Of a DNA stretch of 64,000 nucleotides, positions 25,841-37,825 are shown piece by piece. Both the position numbers and the translations under genes were made by a program. Position 1 is the stretch's first letter. Each line of letters starts with the position of its first letter. The stretch is from Paragonimus westermani (lineage: Eukaryota; Platyhelminthes; Trematoda; Plagiorchiida; Troglotrematidae): contig QNGE01000936.1 in the NCBI GenBank assembly GCA_008508345.1, positions 107,024 to 171,023 of the forward strand, in the 5' to 3' direction. The notes beneath the pieces were generated by a model. That model ran no database searches and was not told the DNA's origin. It was given only the letters and a program-made list of their open reading frames with translations.

Positions 25841-28800
25841 TTGAAATGGGATCGTCCGTTAATTTTTTTCACTTGTACCCTCGTGTTGCTTTTGGCGTCC
25901 GATGCAGAAGTTTAGTGAAATTGGTGAGCTTAGGTGCCGGCTTGGTTCCTGAAGCGCCCCGCTTTCTGGCCGGACATTTTTTTGCCTGATCCTATGTGTT
26001 TATTTCTGTTTCGTCTTCCACGTTTCGCTTGCATGGTATGCTGTGGTTTTCTCAAATGGTACATTACTGCACCTTTGGACCATTCTAATTTTTCATTGAT
26101 TGCTCGTATGTGGCGCTGCTCCTGCTGCATAGCCAACCTGTATCGTTGGTCGCACTTTCTAGTTCGCCTCATTATGGTATGACCTGGACGGGATTGATAC
26201 AAAATAAGGTATTGATCACATGGGGGTTAGCTACAACAACTGGTTTACGCCCAGACCACCTACATAGCGGCCGTACAACTGCAGTGTTAACTGGACAGTG
26301 ACACCCACCCATTTTGTATGACACATGATGTTTACCTGGTCAGCTAATGCTCGACCAGCACTTCAACCCCATGGTGCCTTGGCAACCTAGCCTTGGCGCA
26401 TAACTGTGTCGCCGTTCCTTTTTTGTTGTTTTTTTACACAGATTGTTCGTACAACTTCGGCGTACTGCTTCCCAGTAAGACCTGTTTGTCTGCTGTGGAA
26501 TTTTTCTACTGTCGAGTGGATAGCATGAGAGACATTACTTTGGAACCTGCTGCCTTTTCCATTGAGCCATCAAAGTAGCTATATATGATTACCAAATACA
26601 GAAGTTCCACCAGTTGAGCAGTTAAGGTTGCGATGTACTCGTTGTCTGTTGAGTATCGGAGATTGGTTTTTATATGAGTTCCTTTTTGGAACACTGCTAT
26701 TGTGTGATCATTTGTACAATCCTAAGCACGGCATTATCATAGTTGTTCATCTTGTTGTAACATTCTCATCCTCTTTTTGTAAACTCTCTTGGACCAGATT
26801 TGGTGTGGTCAGTATGGCAAGTAACGGGTGGTCTGGTGGCGTAACCTTGGATGTTACGGCCAAAGGAGGCCACACTCTCGAGCCTTAATACCTGAGCCTC
26901 TGTTGAGTCATTCTCACTGGACCTCTGTCCATCGTTACAGTGCAGTATAGTAACGTCTTTCCTACTGACTAATGCTAACTATTTTTTGTCTGCATGTTTA
27001 ATCTTAGGCGCAATGTTTTCGTTGGTTATAGTGGATACCACCTGCGACGATTTGAATTTGTTCTAGAACCTCCGAATGAGTAACGTCTATCGTCGTATTT
27101 CGCTAAGTCCAAGCCTTGTTTTTACTCAGGTTTCTGATCCAGGTTATACCGTCGTTCATTCCTCTCTACTGCTTAACATACAAACCAATTTGTTGTATTC
27201 CGTTGGAACTTCACGAAGGAGCGACCTCTTTTGTCTGCGTAACAAAAATTTTCAAACAGTTCAACAGTGTGCGCTGTTTTCACCGTACGCGTTACCACGT
27301 GATCCATACGCTTCCTTTGTAATCTCTTTCGAGGATGTAAAACATTACGTGTAAACGTGTTACTGTATGGGAGCTCCTGAGGGATTAATTGGATGTGCGT
27401 AATGCACCATTAGTTTGAGGAGTATCTCGCTTCACTCTCCGAACTTTGGGGCGGATCCACTGGTCTTCCGGAGCAATGGGGATTGGGAAGATGAAAGTCG
27501 TCGGATCGGATTTTTAAACCAACGTTCACATTTATAAGTATTTGTAGTGCATGTGAGTAAACAGTGCCCACCTTTTCGGTGGCTTCTCTCGCATTATCAT
27601 TCTGACTTAACCCTCAACGCATAGAATGACGAATATGCCTTAGTTTGGTAGTACCGTTGCTCATTTTACACAGCCATCTTGAGTTTAAAGCCACTATAAT
27701 AAAATGCAAACCTGGAAGGGCTTTCTTCTGACTTCGTAGAAACTTGTGCCAGATTTCAACTGGCCGACTAGAACTTGACATCAATGAATATATCAGTGAA
27801 CTCTCGAATGCTGATTACGCAATACCCGGGCCAATCGTCTGAGAGAACTGAACATAAATAGGCGATGACATAACAAGATAGGTCGCGCGTTTAATCTCCG
27901 ACACGTCCTTACATATGCACGCGTCAGCAACTAAATGTCAAAAGTCAATGCCTTAGCAACTTGTGTTTTGTTAAGTGACTCAGATGTACATAATGTACAA
28001 ACTACTCACTCTATTCTATAGTAAGTCACACTACGCTGAACTTAGGGGAAGTGTTGCGTTGAGGGATTTTGTTTGCACCTTTTACGAGGGAAAGCTTGAG
28101 TAGTAGTGATTGGGGCGACCCACTTTCGATTAATTCGTTAATGGCATCCTTGCTTTGTATAGCGTTTGGAAGACCTTTTCGGACAATACTTGTTTTGGCC
28201 ACTAAAACTTACCTAGACTGCTGCCCGGGTAATTCATTCAAAGTTTTCCCAGTCGAACATTTCCTGCTCACAATCCAACAAGTCGACCTGATTGTAACGC
28301 GAACATCCTTTACGTTCACCATTTTAGCACACGAACCTGAGGTCAGGTTTGGTTGACCCGGAATTAGACCGTATCCATCTCATTAACACTAGGCAACTCA
28401 CAATGCTATGCGTTTACTTAAGTCTTAAAGCACCATGACGTCAGGAGCGTGAGTCCTAACAGTCTGAACTGCGAAACTGGCAGTATAGCAGATATTTATG
28501 TACACATCAGAAAGCAGAAGACATCGCTAACTAAAATAGAAACATTTCCACTTCTGTTACATGTTAAAACGAAAAACGCCCAAGAAATACACAGAATGGG
28601 ATAGGGAAACATCACATCTGGACAGGTTAGAAAAAGTCCCGTTGTGTTTGTTAAGATTTGTTAGCTCGGGAAGAAGATTTGAGTGCTCAATTTTTTCGCA
28701 GACGTGTCATGAGAAGCTGTAACATCATTCGTGCGTACGAGTTTGAGCGCTGTGGTTGGTTGGTCTGACTCATACGCTCTAAATTTTGTGCTAAAAGTTT

Positions 28801-29580
28801 TTCTATTTAAATACCAATTGCGGAGAACGATCGAACACCCAAGGTACTATTTTATAGTTCTACATTCGATTAATTCGAGTATATAAAGCAGTTTAGCGGG
28901 TAACGCTCGAAGTTAGGCCATATAGGAAAATGTTGTTACCTCTTACTGTTTCCAATAGCACCATCTCAATTGAACTTATCAACTAAGTTTGGTCCAAATG
29001 TATTAGAATTTGTTAGCTAATTATGAATATGATCATGATTAATTGAACAGGTTTACGACCGTGTCCACAAATCGTAGAAAATTGACGGTTGACCATTGAA
29101 CACCGCCGTGAATTATATTGGAGAATGTCAACTAATTTACAGCTTTGTTCTGTGCAGAATGCACAAACTGGTTTTACTCGATCGGTGAGGTAAGCCTACC
29201 CGGTACAAAGGCTCTGTGCTAGATGCCATCGTCTGTGTGCTAACAAATAACATTGTTTATGACATTTGTTACTTCGGTTTTAGACTATCCCGTGTAGCAT
29301 CATCAATAGGTATCGAGCCCACAAACTACGCCACAATAGCAAGCCTCAGTCTGGCACACAGACTGAAAACGTGGCTTTTGACATCTATAGTCCTTTTGTG
29401 CCATCTCTGTGGGTGACTTGTGATGTGTCAGTCCACAGTTCGACTGCTTTACAGTATAAATGCTGGCATATCAGACATTAGGATGTACCAACAGTTTTCT
29501 GGCAACCTCGCTCTTACAACCATATATTTATCTGTTCGGATCTTTATTTGACTATTTACATCGTTCTGTCTTCCTTTTAG
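25841..29580 (+). other. intron 1, 3' part, ending at the acceptor of exon B
   Basis: This is the remainder of intron 1. I see no recognisable transposon domain. A minus-strand frame at 26202-25930 encodes a 90-residue Lys/Arg/Gln-rich peptide of unknown nature, which may be a decayed element or chance. The region closes with a strong acceptor: pyrimidine-rich TCTTCCTTTTAG ending at 29580. Confidence 0.5.
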
Positions 29581-32500
29581 ATGCGGAAAAGAAATATCAT
29601 TGTCAGTGGCCTAATTGTCAACGACGGTTTTGCAGTGAGGAGACTTTAAATTTGCACTACCGGAAACACACTGGGGAGAAACCGTTTAATTGTGCACTTT
29701 GTCAGTTCAGTTGTTACAATAAGCCAAGCCTGAATGAGCACTACCGTCTACAGCATGCGAAAGATGCCACTGTTGAAGGGCCGTACAAAAGCTTGAGTCC
29801 TCATCTGTCTTCTCCCTCGGCTTCCCACCGATTGTCAACAGGCACACTTCACTTTGGTCCTGCGCATCCTTCGGAACCCGCAACTAGTCAGGGTCGAACT
29901 TCCACTCCGGTTCCTGCCGTTCGACATCGTATGGCCGATATTCTGGAATCCTGCGGTGCACAACCTCCGGGTCCAATGGATGCCGAAATCAACGGGATAC
30001 TTGACAGCTTGGACAAAGAATCGGACCTTCCAGATTTGTTCAGTTCTGGTACCTTTGACTTTGAGCAATCCAATCCTCCGGATCCACCACCTATATTCCG
30101 TAATGTCACACACACTTCTTCCAGTGACCCGGTTTCCCACTACGATCGGGGCCCGGTCGCCACTTCTTCCGGCACACAATCAGGCGCCGACCGTGATTTC
30201 TCACCGGTACATGGGAACCATGTTGACAACGTTGATACTTCCTTGGCCAACACTCTAGCCACAGTGCTGTCCGATCTTCAGCGGGCTGATTCTTCTGGTT
30301 CCGCGGATGAATTTGAGCGCGCAAAGTCTATGGCCCTTTCCGTGCTTCCCACATTCAGCACTGGTGCCAAGCTGGATGGCCAGATTACCATTATTGTTGA
30401 CCAAGTGTTAGAGTCCATTATGGATCAGCCACTCCATGTGATACGATCCATGTTCCATTCCGCCAGGTCATTTACACGTGATGAGAGTTATATGGTCGAG
30501 TCAATAGAACACCAACTGATGTCCGAAACACCCCTGACGGCCCCCATGCCTCCACGCAGAAGAGGAAGACGCCCCAAGCTACAGCAACAGCTACAACCGT
30601 ATTTGGAACGCATTTTTTCTTTGGATCCCGGTACGGCTGAAGCATTGGCTGCTCATTTGGTTGGCTGTGCACAAAATGAACGCAATGCCCCTTATTATGG
30701 CGGGTTTTATCACACTTTGACTTTTTCCCGCAACCGCGGACGTGGTCGGGGAATTCGAGTTCGTGGACGAGCCGGAAGACCTCTCTCACTCACATTACGC
30801 CTTCTCCCTGACGGGACCGCTGCACGCACTAATGGCCAATCTGTTCAAGCTGTGTATCGAACACCTAGCTCACGTGGCTCCACAATCAACAGACGTGTGC
30901 GCGGCGGCATCCGAGGACGATATCGTATTGACCGTCCTTCGAGCGGTATGACGCATTCGTTTCCACCCGCATCTGAGGACAGTGCTGAACTACCCGGTGT
31001 GCATTGTGGTAACCGTGAGAACAACGGCGATCGAACCACACATTTTTCGTCTACCTTGACCGATCATTTCAACGATCCACATTCTTACACCCCCGCCTAC
31101 GCTAGTTTCATGTCCACACATCCTTATGGACCGGCTGTATCTTCACATTCAGACGACACGTCAACGCAGTTGCGGGCCATCAGGAAAACGTCTGCTGATT
31201 CAGATGAAGAACTGGACGAACTGGAGGAAATGGATGAGGGTGAAGAAGATGGTGCAGATGGGGTCTGTGTTTCGGCGGAAGCGAGCCGAAACCCCATGGT
31301 ATCTTGTGAGCAACTGGCCTGCAGCAGTGAGCTGCTCGAGGATGCACGTTCACATATAGACCGCTCGGAATTACCTAAGTGTGCAACCCTGTATCAACCG
31401 GATGCAAAGGATACTATCAATCAGGACACGTTAGGAGAAATGTTAGAAGATTTGGGAGTTATTGTAAAACGCATTGGGGAACGAGCTGCTGCAAGGAGAC
31501 TTCCTTGTCCTCGTGAGAGTCCTCTGTGCGGCCAACCGCTTAATCTGACAGAATATGCAGCTGAGGATCAACAAGTTACCGGTTCCGTCGCCTCTCTAAT
31601 TCTCGGTGGCGGCAAGGCTATTCGGAGCCGTAGCGATACAGCCGCTCCAGCCATCCAGCTTCCTTCAATGGCTACATTGGCATCTGCCAGTGTTGGAACA
31701 CCTGCCAGCACCGGTGAAAGCACACCTGGATGTTTATCCAATGCCGAAGCCCACGTGCATTCTCCACGATTGTCCTCTGCCCACTCGCAACATCCGGCTT
31801 CTATGTCTGGACCACTTGGATCCAATCAATCGCACACTCCTCTTTCGGAAGTGAATGCGACCAGCGTGGAAAATCGTCTCTCCGGTCCCCCAGTCGAGTA
31901 TAAGTCACCTCAGAATGATTATCACCGCGCTCCGCCCATGTGGTCCTGTGAGTCAATGTGTTGCCCGACTTCACGCGATTTATGCTCTCTAAATCATGAT
32001 GTGGCAGATAACAACACTGATCCCAGCGATTCTTACTCTCCAAATCTTCCACCCGGACATAATGGAGAAGTTGTTCGACGACCAGGCCTCTTCACCAAAG
32101 AGGACAGTATCGAACCAAGTCAGTCCTATCATCCGACCGACCTGAGTACCCGAATGTTGGGTTACAGTACACATTCCACCGAAGCCTCCCCCGAATCGCC
32201 CAAGTCTAATCACAGTCCCTTACTTAACGAGGCCACTGTCATTCCGTCCAAGCCGGGTATCATTTCACCCTACCCAGTTCAAATGTCTTCCAATGCTGCA
32301 GCAATGGACTCGTTAATATCAGCAGTCGAAGCAGTCGACCACTTACGTTCGTTGTCCGCCCTGGGGGCGAAATACACGGCCTCTTTAGGCATGAGCGGTG
32401 AGGATACGAAACACGGGCAGTCATTTCAACATTTTCGTCTGCCGAGCTATCATCACTATCCACAACCAGATACGTGCACCTCACCACCACCAATCTCCGC

Positions 32501-32652
32501 AATGTCCTGCACAGCAGCAGTAGCGCAACAGCCGTGTCGTGTAGACTCCACTTCACCTCCGGTCACGTCACACCCTCTGTCAATGCATAACAGCGGTCCG
32601 GATGTATTCACTCCTCCCAACATGCCATCCGCTTTGAACAGCTTACTGTGCC
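29581..32652 (+). CDS. C2H2 zinc-finger protein, exon B (fingers 7-8, AT-hook, CtBP-type motifs)
   Basis: This large exon continues exon A in phase 1; the split codon G|AT gives Asp. Finger 7 (residues about 427-451) and finger 8 (457-480) are joined by a canonical TGEKP linker. The remaining ~965 residues are Ser/Pro/His-rich. Visible pieces are an AT-hook-like PPRRRGRRPK (residues 745-754, bases 30549-30578), an Arg/Gly-rich run (about 805-823, bases 30729-30785), an acidic Asp/Glu patch (about 961-983), PLNLT (1074-1078, bases 31536-31550) and PTDLS (1273-1277, bases 32133-32147). The last two resemble the PxDLS docking motif for CtBP corepressors. A DNA-binding repressor is therefore a reasonable inference, not proven. 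The exon ends at donor GTAAGT (32653) in phase 1. Reading past it gives only intron translation to 32762. The frame upstream of 29581 is also intronic. Confidence 0.92.
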
Positions 32653-35100
32653 GTAAGTGCCGTGTTTTTATGATGTCCGACGTTTTTGTCATGTCGAAAT
32701 ACATTTGTAGATACTGCTTCAACAATATTGCTATATGTCTGATCACTGAATTTCTTTTGTAGTTTATTGACAACTGGTGCTGTTTCAGGAATTATAAAAT
32801 GCAACATTTGCTGCTAATGTGCAATGTTAACCAGATATGAGCTATGAGACCACACAGACCAAAACACTTGTAACAGCCACGGTTCGAATCTCGTCCGATT
32901 AATTGTTGTTTCTGCTTGACTACCCCAGGATTCTTCACTAGAACACCACAACCAAACGGTGCAGATATTGTTCACTTCTTTATTTGCGAAGGACTTTTGA
33001 CCACAATGTTTTTTAATGTTTGTCATTCAGAGCACTTTAGTATTTGCTCTTAACAGTCCAGTGTAGTTTTGATCGTCAATTCACAACGGGAGGTGCATCC
33101 CCCGTGCTCCAACATCCGTCAGACACATTAGGCTGGTCCGTTGAACCGACTACGTCATTGTTTCGCTGATCGCCTAATGACACACTGAAACGCCGAGCTA
33201 TCTAAATGTTTCAGCCTAGCAGCTTGACGCGTTGCATCTCTGACGCTTTCGGGTCTCACGGGAAAACGGTGAATGTCATGCTATCCTGATATATTGCTGT
33301 TATTGTTGTACACAAATCTACCGGCTGACTGAGCATCAGTTCAGAGCTATGAAGCAGACACATTATAAAAAAACAGGCAGACAAAAACGGAAAAACGTAG
33401 GACAATGTATGAAATGATGTCAAGAGCAGGAAAATCAATAATCACAAGCTCCACGTTGCACACGATCGAATTTCTTAATTGTTCGTTTCAATGTTCTGTT
33501 TTTTTTGTGTTCATTTTCCGAAATAAGTATGCACAATGAAGACCAAGGATGTGTGCAATAACGGACTTAAAAAAAATATTGTCGTTGACTTCGGTCTGCT
33601 ATCATTACGTTTAGTATCTTGATTGAGCAACAACCAACACCTTTATACCTCCAATCAGAAAGTCGGGTAGTGCTAACAGAAGTAAAACCTCATGTTAATT
33701 TCTTCATATTTCCACTCTAATTCCAAAGACTTGCCCAGCTACAGCCAGTGTGCATCGTACGATAAGCGTTGAGTAGGCATGCCTGCACTTTACGAGGACT
33801 CCCTTAACCAACCAAATAAAACCATTTCGTAAGAGCAGAGGCTGTCTGTTCGCATCGCATCTCATCACTGCTGATCTGGTGCTACCACCACTCATGTATA
33901 ATAGTTCGGCTGTCAATAACAGGTAGCCCATGAGCGTTATCGGAAACGGACTAGTTTCGCAATCACAGAACAATATCGTGCTATTTGGAAGGAGACCGAT
34001 GTCATATAGACCCCAGCAGTATACCAAATCAGCAGATATCACTCTTGCTTTAACCATACTCAACACCAGCTTTGATGTAACCCCAAATGTGAGTAATTTT
34101 TTCCTCTAAAGCCGAAGTCATCAGTTGGTGTAGGTTTAACTGGAAGCTTGTGCTAAGCTTTTGGAAACAGTCTGCATTTAGGTGGTTTAAAACAAATAAA
34201 ACATTGTGTTGCCTCAATCACTCTATCATCAAGTAAAGCGATATGATTATATGGTTAATTTTTGTGATAGAAGTTCCGCACTAACATTGTTGGGCTTTTT
34301 GCCAGGTATCAATCATCATCATCATCATAAACAGCAATACATCAGTGGTTCACACCAATGCTTAACTGCCACACAACCATGGTACAGGAGGTGAAGCAGA
34401 AGGCTGTCGGAAATGATGGAAACTACTAACACTTCAAATAAATAATAAACGTGAATAGGTGTGCTACGATCACGGTTTTATTTTACATAAGTCAGCATTC
34501 TTTAAAACAACAGAAACCTGGTTACCCCTTTGACCTAGTCTCTTCAACCAATGATAATTTAGGTCTGGGGTCAAAACAATAGAAAGTGACCATTCAGAAT
34601 TCAGGTCCAGAGGTCAACTCATTCTTTTATGTAAGTGAAAACATATATTACACTTCACCAAACTCCACGCCCAAACCTATGCTCTTAAACACTTACGCAT
34701 TGATGCTATCATTTCGTTGGGTGATCAAACGTTTGCGGTCTAAATGCCGAGCTCGGCGGACATCCCACTACTTAATCTCCTCAACCCGAGCTACGAGCAA
34801 CGCCACTGATTACGCTTTTGGCTCAATCTCATCAATTAAGTACGGTTATATTGTGAGTTTCTGGAGTGACTTAGCTTGTGCTGAATAGTATTTGTCACCA
34901 GATAAAAAACCACGACGGAAACATTGCTTGGTTGGTTCAGTAAAATCAGCTGCTCCAAGTTGATCGAAATGTCTCGATCAGGAAGTTATCAACTGGAGTG
35001 AACAGAACGGTTCTGTTTGTTCTATCACAACGATCACGCAAGCTAAATACCATTCACACGAGATTGTGATGGGGTGTTTGTACAAAGTGATTGCGTCATA
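32653..35100 (+). other. intron 2, first part; mostly unrecognised
   Basis: Predicted intron sequence. A plus-strand GGTTCGAATCTC string at about 32881-32892 matches a pol III B box, but I find no convincing tRNA fold around it. A minus-strand RTE tail fragment at 34305-34390 is listed separately. I see no exon here. Confidence 0.45.
34305..34390 (-). mobile_element. RTE-like LINE 3' terminus, minus strand fragment
   Basis: The ATCATCATCATCATCAT run, followed by AAACAGCAATACATCAGTGG and the GGTTCACACC context, is the reverse complement of the plus-strand RTE tails at 42000-42075 and 45355-45425. Only the terminal ~85 bases are present, so this is an extreme 5' truncation. Confidence 0.7.
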
Positions 35101-35104
35101 CTTG

Positions 35105-35295
35105 TTGTCAGGTTACTGGTGATGTGGTTAGCACACCCTTCTCACAATCCGGAGGGCCATAGACTAACTATGATCCGTACGGTGATACGCGGTTCCAGTG
35201 AGCCCAAATAAGAGCGAAACTCTCGTCTAGCACGTTATTTCGAAGTGGACTATTCAAACGACTTGTTTGAATGCAAATGCTTTGATCTGTCGTGA
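35105..35295 (+). mobile_element. tRNA-derived SINE-like repeat with hammerhead module, copy S1
   Basis: This is a diverged member of the family best seen at 63241-63480. The head contains GGTTAGCAC (A-box-like, near 35125). The hammerhead module keeps GAGC then GAAAC (35216-35220) and a GTC triplet (35225-35227) followed by TAGCAC. The CTGATGA box is damaged (CCAGTGAG at about 35195). It ends near TTGATCTGTCGT, shared with copy S3 at 40026-40037. Assignment rests on this shared order and is weaker than for S5. Confidence 0.5.
35192..35233 (+). ncRNA. hammerhead-ribozyme-like module, decayed (S1)
   Basis: The 3' half is the best preserved of the five copies: canonical GAAAC at 35216-35220, a short loop, and a GTC cleavage-type triplet at 35225-35227. 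Stem II is only partly complementary (GCCC with GAGC), and the 5' CTGATGA core is mutated. It is not expected to self-cleave. Confidence 0.45.
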
Positions 35296-37743
35296 GTGGC
35301 GTTCAATTCAATGAACAATTTGTTTTCTAGAGCAAATGCTTTTTCAAGCACAGTTGATTGCCAATTGATTGCATATTCGAGTTTTCCAAAACCGGTCGCC
35401 ATAGGAGTTGACTTTTTTATACTTCTCCTTCGTTGCTTTAGGTCAAAAGTTAATCACCAAGCTCCAGTTTTATGTGTGCCGGAAGCACGCAATGTTGCAA
35501 AGCAAACATGTGCATAAGCGAATCTGAAAAAGAACCAAAGCTGGTTAACTCAAATACAGTAGTATAGCCACAAGATTAGTGGTGCGCGAATGTCCGATGT
35601 TGACGTAGACGTACACGTGCGCAAGGCCAATGGGTCGTTAGATGAACTAATCAGCATCAAGGCCAAGAAACACACACTACCCTTCTTCGGCGGCTTTTAT
35701 CCTTTGCTTTCAACATCTCTGGTGTCAAGATGGTGTGCTACCCATCATCTTATTATGGGTTGTGAAACTAATTGCCCATTCGAAACATACCAATGGATGA
35801 TCACCACAAATCTCATTTTGGCAGGATATTCTCTTGTATCCGAATCCTGAAACTACGACCTGATCACTGTATCATACCCTGGAGACACGAATTGTTCAAC
35901 CGCACGTTCTGGATTATAGTCCAATTCCACTATAAACTGTTACATTGAAACTCACAATGACTAGCCAAAACAATACACGGTGGATTGAGATGTCACTTTA
36001 ACGGAAAAGTTATTACAGTGACAATAACAACCAATATGATTAAATTGACATCCGTTGGACTAACGAGTAACATCGAAAGGCATAAATGAAACTGTGAACA
36101 ACTTATTACATTGTTTTATCGGTCTCAACTCATTTCTGTCAACTATTTTCAATCCACTTAAATGTGGCTCACGGTTACAAAAACGTCGGAATGTCTTGTG
36201 CCACTGAAACTGTTGTGTACTACAGAGTAACACGTCTGTTGACCATATTTTACTCTGACATATTTTTACATGCGTCGATCTCCTGGCTGCTTAACATTTA
36301 GCCGGTGGCCGTAAGATGTATATATATATATCCTTTTTAAAAGAGTGAACCCATACATCTCCCGGTACCGTTACCTTCAGCGATATTTCTGGCTTTGTAT
36401 TAACCGAAACCCTTTTGTGTTTCATATTTCTGTGTACATTTGTGGTGCCATCGATGAGCACCGAATTGAGGAGATCTCTCCTCAAAAAATGGACGAGCTT
36501 TTTTCCTGTTTGTATTCGAAACTACCTGGTTTGTAGCTATAATTGCTAGTTCTTTGCAATAAACTTCCATCGACCATACTCTCCGCCCCGTTCGCGGAGT
36601 TGCTATCATCGCCTGGTATCACATGGCACCGCATCGCTGCTGAGTCGTCTCACGTCGATACGTGTTGGCTATCATCGTCTATATGCCGCACTTTTGTGAG
36701 CTGTCGACCAGCTGTTGATTGTATGGTATGGCACACGTGCGTCTGTTGCATGTTTGCCTGCCGGCTATAAGATAACATTGTCGAATCTGCGTGCAGAACC
36801 GAAAAGTACTTTCAGCCTTCGTTCGTTTCGGACAGGCATCATTTTGCAAATCAGACGTGGTGTTACTTCAACCAACCCCATTTAAGCCGCTATCCCCTCT
36901 AGCTTACCCTAGGGTGCCATACTCACAGGGTTATCGATCTGAGTTAACGAGACGTTTACTGTGTTTCATCTCGAGTCGGTCTAGTGGTGTGAACTGTACG
37001 CGTACAAGACTACAGCTGAACGTTTAGGTGTGATATTTCGGTCAAGATCAATATGAACTTTGTGCCCAGTGTTCCGAATTGCTTTCAACGTCATCCTCTC
37101 TCCTCGCCTTCAACCTTCCTCTCCTGAAACCAACATGGCTGGCAAACATTGCTGTCTTTGATATTTGTGCGTTCCGACAACTAGATCAAGTTGTTCTAGC
37201 GATTGAAGTTTGAAGATAGGCATGTACTGCGTCTCAGAAGCGTTCATTTACCATCCTAATGTTACCATTCCTTTGAACAATGCTATGGTTCAGCGGTTCT
37301 TTCTCAGCACCTTTGGTGACGAATCTGGCGGTCAGTTTGGAGTGGTACACGCAGTGAGTTCCATGGCATCACGGAGCTTGTTTGTTTAAATCCCAGTAAA
37401 TAATCATTTGTACCCCACTAATCTGTATTCCGATCGCTCTGTCAACGCAGATCAGATGGACGTTTTTTATTGTCAATATCTACCTATACCCGAACAAGAA
37501 GTAGCCTAGACGTTGCCAAGGCCGCTTACGGCGATGCTTCTTTTTGGTATCCTGAAACACACTAAACTACTTAATAGTAATACAATTTCTGTGCTCAGCA
37601 GTGACGTTGGTGGATTCCAGAGTGAACTGTTTGAGAAATCGTATCAGGGCGGTCGATCGCCTGGATCATTTGGTGGAATCCATATTGGACAGTGGGACGG
37701 GTGGGTAACAGAGTCCAAATGTGAGATTTCCGAGCTCCTGATG
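35296..37743 (+). other. intron 2, unassigned stretch
   Basis: I see no recognisable coding domain, and open frames are short. A TATATATATA microsatellite lies at about 36318-36331. A frame at 35590 encodes an acidic/basic peptide with no flanking splice sites that I trust. Confidence 0.45.
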
Positions 37744-37825
37744 TATACTCGTAGCTCAGCTGATAGAGCGCTTGTCACATTGAGACATGCTGTGTCTGTC
37801 GTTGATTCGAGTCCAGCCGAAGCCC
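37744..37825 (+). repeat. tRNA-like sequence (SINE head or tRNA pseudogene)
   Basis: The D arm is perfect (GCTC, an 8-base loop, GAGC). An anticodon-arm-like TGTC/GACA stem closes a 7-base loop, and the T arm has a TTCGAGT loop on a weak stem. A-box-like TAGCTCAGCTGATAG and B-box-like GATTCGAGTCC are both visible. The acceptor strands do not pair and loop position 33 is not T, so I call it a tRNA-derived repeat or pseudogene rather than a functional tRNA. Confidence 0.55.

Noticed and set aside
29460..29580. Upstream extension of the exon B frame to an earlier ATG
   Set aside because: This stretch contains the pyrimidine tract and AG acceptor, encodes hydrophobic intron-like sequence, and the phase match to exon A at 29581 explains the true boundary.
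30472..30789. Minus-strand frames opposite exon B, here and elsewhere in 29.8-32.8 kb
   Set aside because: They overlap a strongly supported coding exon and show no domain of their own.
32865..32900. GGTTCGAATCTC resembling a pol III B box
   Set aside because: No partner A box at the right distance and no tRNA fold that I could build.
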